Shown here: positions 5,251 through 6,080 of the stretch, one piece after another | Numbering within the stretch: the first letter of the stretch is position 1 | Layout: each line of letters begins with the position of its first letter | Assembly: GCA_036786445.1 (NCBI GenBank) | Contig: DAIQRD010000128.1 | Span: 1-6,080 of the forward strand | Reading direction: 5' to 3' | Source: JAAZMF01 sp036786445 | Lineage (GTDB): Bacteria > Bacillota > Limnochordia > DTU087 | DNA length: 6,080 bases | Notes under the pieces: generated by a model | The model's database searches: none | Told to the model about the DNA's origin: nothing | The model's input: the letters and a program-made list of their open reading frames with translations, nothing else | Made by a program: the position numbers and the translations under genes

Positions 5251-6000
5251 TTGGAACCGATAAGAGTACTTATAGCGGATGATCATGCTTTGCTGCGGCA
5301 GGGTTTATGTCGGATTCTGGACATGGAGGAAGACATAGAGGTAATAGCCCAAGCTGCCGATGGGGAAGAAGCTGTAGCTTTGGCCCAAGCTGTTCATCCT
5401 GATGTAGTGTTGATGGATATCAATATGCCTGGTGTAAATGGGCTAGAAGCTACTAGGCTCATTAAAGAGGCGTCCCCTGAGATCAAGGTGATCGCACTCA
5501 CTATCCATGATGATGATGAGTATGTCTTTAAGGTCATTGAGGCTGGTGCCGGGGGCTATGTGCTTAAGGATGTAGATCCCTCTAATCTTGCAGATGCCAT
5601 TCGGACTGTGCAAAAGGGACATGCCTATCTTAGATCCCCATTGCTGGAAAAGGTCCTTGAGGAATTCACCCGACTTAGTAGGGCCCAGGGTGAAGTAGCT
5701 GCTGTCAAGGAGTGGCAGGGATCTACAACATACGGGAGTGGGTCTCTTGGTGCCAACCAAAGATATGAGACTAAAGAGAAAAGCCTCCTTACTCGTCTTA
5801 CCATTAGGGAACGGGAAATTCTAGAGTGTATTGTAGGTGGTCAAAGCAACAAAGAGATTGCCGATACCCTAGATATCAGTGAGAAGACAGTGAAGAACCA
5901 TGTAAGCAATATCCTTCGGAAATTGGAACTAGCTGACCGCACCCAGGCTGCTGTCTATGCCTTGAAGCGCGGAGTAAGAGGAAGATTAGTAGAAGGCTAA
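5251..6000 (+). CDS. degU: DegU-type NarL/LuxR-family response regulator
   Basis: This DNA-binding regulator is the presumed partner of the upstream kinase. From TTG 5251 it has 249 aa. The receiver domain (about 3-120) carries Asp10/Asp11 in the acidic pocket, phospho-acceptor Asp56 in VLMDINMPGVNG, Thr84 and Lys106. The LuxR helix-turn-helix spans about 181-243, with LTIREREIL and ISEKTVKNHVSNILRKLEL. I prefer TTG 5251 because AAGGGAGGG (5235-5243) lies 8 nt upstream of it, two other genes here start with TTG, and this numbering puts the phospho-Asp at 56 as in B. subtilis DegU. ATG 5221, which overlaps the degS stop by one base, would add 10 residues but has no visible binding site. The Ser/Gly-containing linker of about 50 residues is longer than in the 229-aa B. 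subtilis protein. It forms an operon with degS. Confidence 0.94.
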   Translation: MEPIRVLIADDHALLRQGLCRILDMEEDIEVIAQAADGEEAVALAQAVHPDVVLMDINMPGVNGLEATRLIKEASPEIKVIALTIHDDDEYVFKVIEAGAGGYVLKDVDPSNLADAIRTVQKGHAYLRSPLLEKVLEEFTRLSRAQGEVAAVKEWQGSTTYGSGSLGANQRYETKEKSLLTRLTIREREILECIVGGQSNKEIADTLDISEKTVKNHVSNILRKLELADRTQAAVYALKRGVRGRLVEG

Positions 6001-6012
6001 TGATTGAGCTGT

Positions 6013-6038
6013 AGAGGCACCCCCCGCCCCCCGCCTTT
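6013..6038 (+). terminator. weak hairpin after degU, possible terminator
   Basis: AGAGGC (6013-6018) can pair with GCCTTT (6033-6038), six pairs with one G-U, closing a 14-base C-rich loop. Only three Ts follow within the stem end (TTTACACT). It sits 12 nt after the degU stop, the right place for a terminator, but the structure is marginal. The rest to 6080 shows no gene. Confidence 0.3.
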
Positions 6039-6050
6039 ACACTCCTTGCT

Positions 6051-6062
6051 GGTATGCATACC
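6051..6062. repeat. 12-bp perfect palindrome
   Basis: GGTATGCATACC is fully self-complementary and lies within a slightly longer dyad in which CTGGT (6049-6053) can alternatively pair with ACCAG (6065-6069). It could be a regulator site for a gene beyond the right edge, or chance. No promoter is recognisable beside it in the 80 bases available. Confidence 0.35.
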
Positions 6063-6080
6063 CCACCAGTTTGCTCGGCT

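Noticed and set aside
1..6080. CRISPR arrays, tRNA/rRNA genes, insertion sequences, phage or attachment sites
   Set aside because: No regularly spaced repeats, transposase or integrase frames, or RNA gene signatures were seen on either strand.

Overview
The window looks like chromosomal DNA from a Bacillota (Firmicutes)-type bacterium. The support is strong AGGAGG-type ribosome binding sites, frequent TTG starts, a SAM-I (S-box) riboswitch with an intrinsic-terminator platform, and a cytoplasmic DegS/DegU-type two-component pair. MetQ has a signal peptide but no lipobox cysteine, which hints at a cell envelope with a periplasm (a diderm Firmicute such as a Limnochordia-like lineage). The lineage is inference only.

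Layout: positions 1-54 hold the start of a gene on the minus strand that runs off the left edge. It has its own ribosome binding site and a sigma-A-type promoter, and a perfect 20-bp palindrome (83-102) covers its -10 box and probable transcription start. The palindrome resembles CsoR/CstR-family operators. Two rightward promoters follow (134-162 and 256-284). The second is near-consensus and leads into a 233-nt leader with a complete SAM-I aptamer (325-432) and a terminator (452-483).

The leader controls metN (524-1543), metI (1536-2192) and metQ (2218-3006), a complete D-methionine/L-methionine ABC importer. After a strong stem-loop (3032-3070) comes mtnP (3103-3909), an S-methyl-5'-thioadenosine phosphorylase, closed by a second stem-loop (3930-3954). 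When SAM is low the riboswitch should let RNA polymerase pass, so the cell imports methionine and, if readthrough reaches mtnP, starts salvage of methylthioadenosine, the by-product of SAM use.

A separate unit follows: degS (4064-5221), a soluble coiled-coil histidine kinase, and degU (about 5251-6000), a NarL/LuxR-type response regulator translated immediately after it. Nothing in the sequence links this pair to methionine control. The last 80 bases hold a weak hairpin, a C6-G-C6 tract and a short palindrome, with no gene visible.

I found no new multi-gene system. The least ordinary parts are the divergent promoter/operator region at the left edge, the unlipidated MetQ, and the stem-loop between metQ and mtnP.
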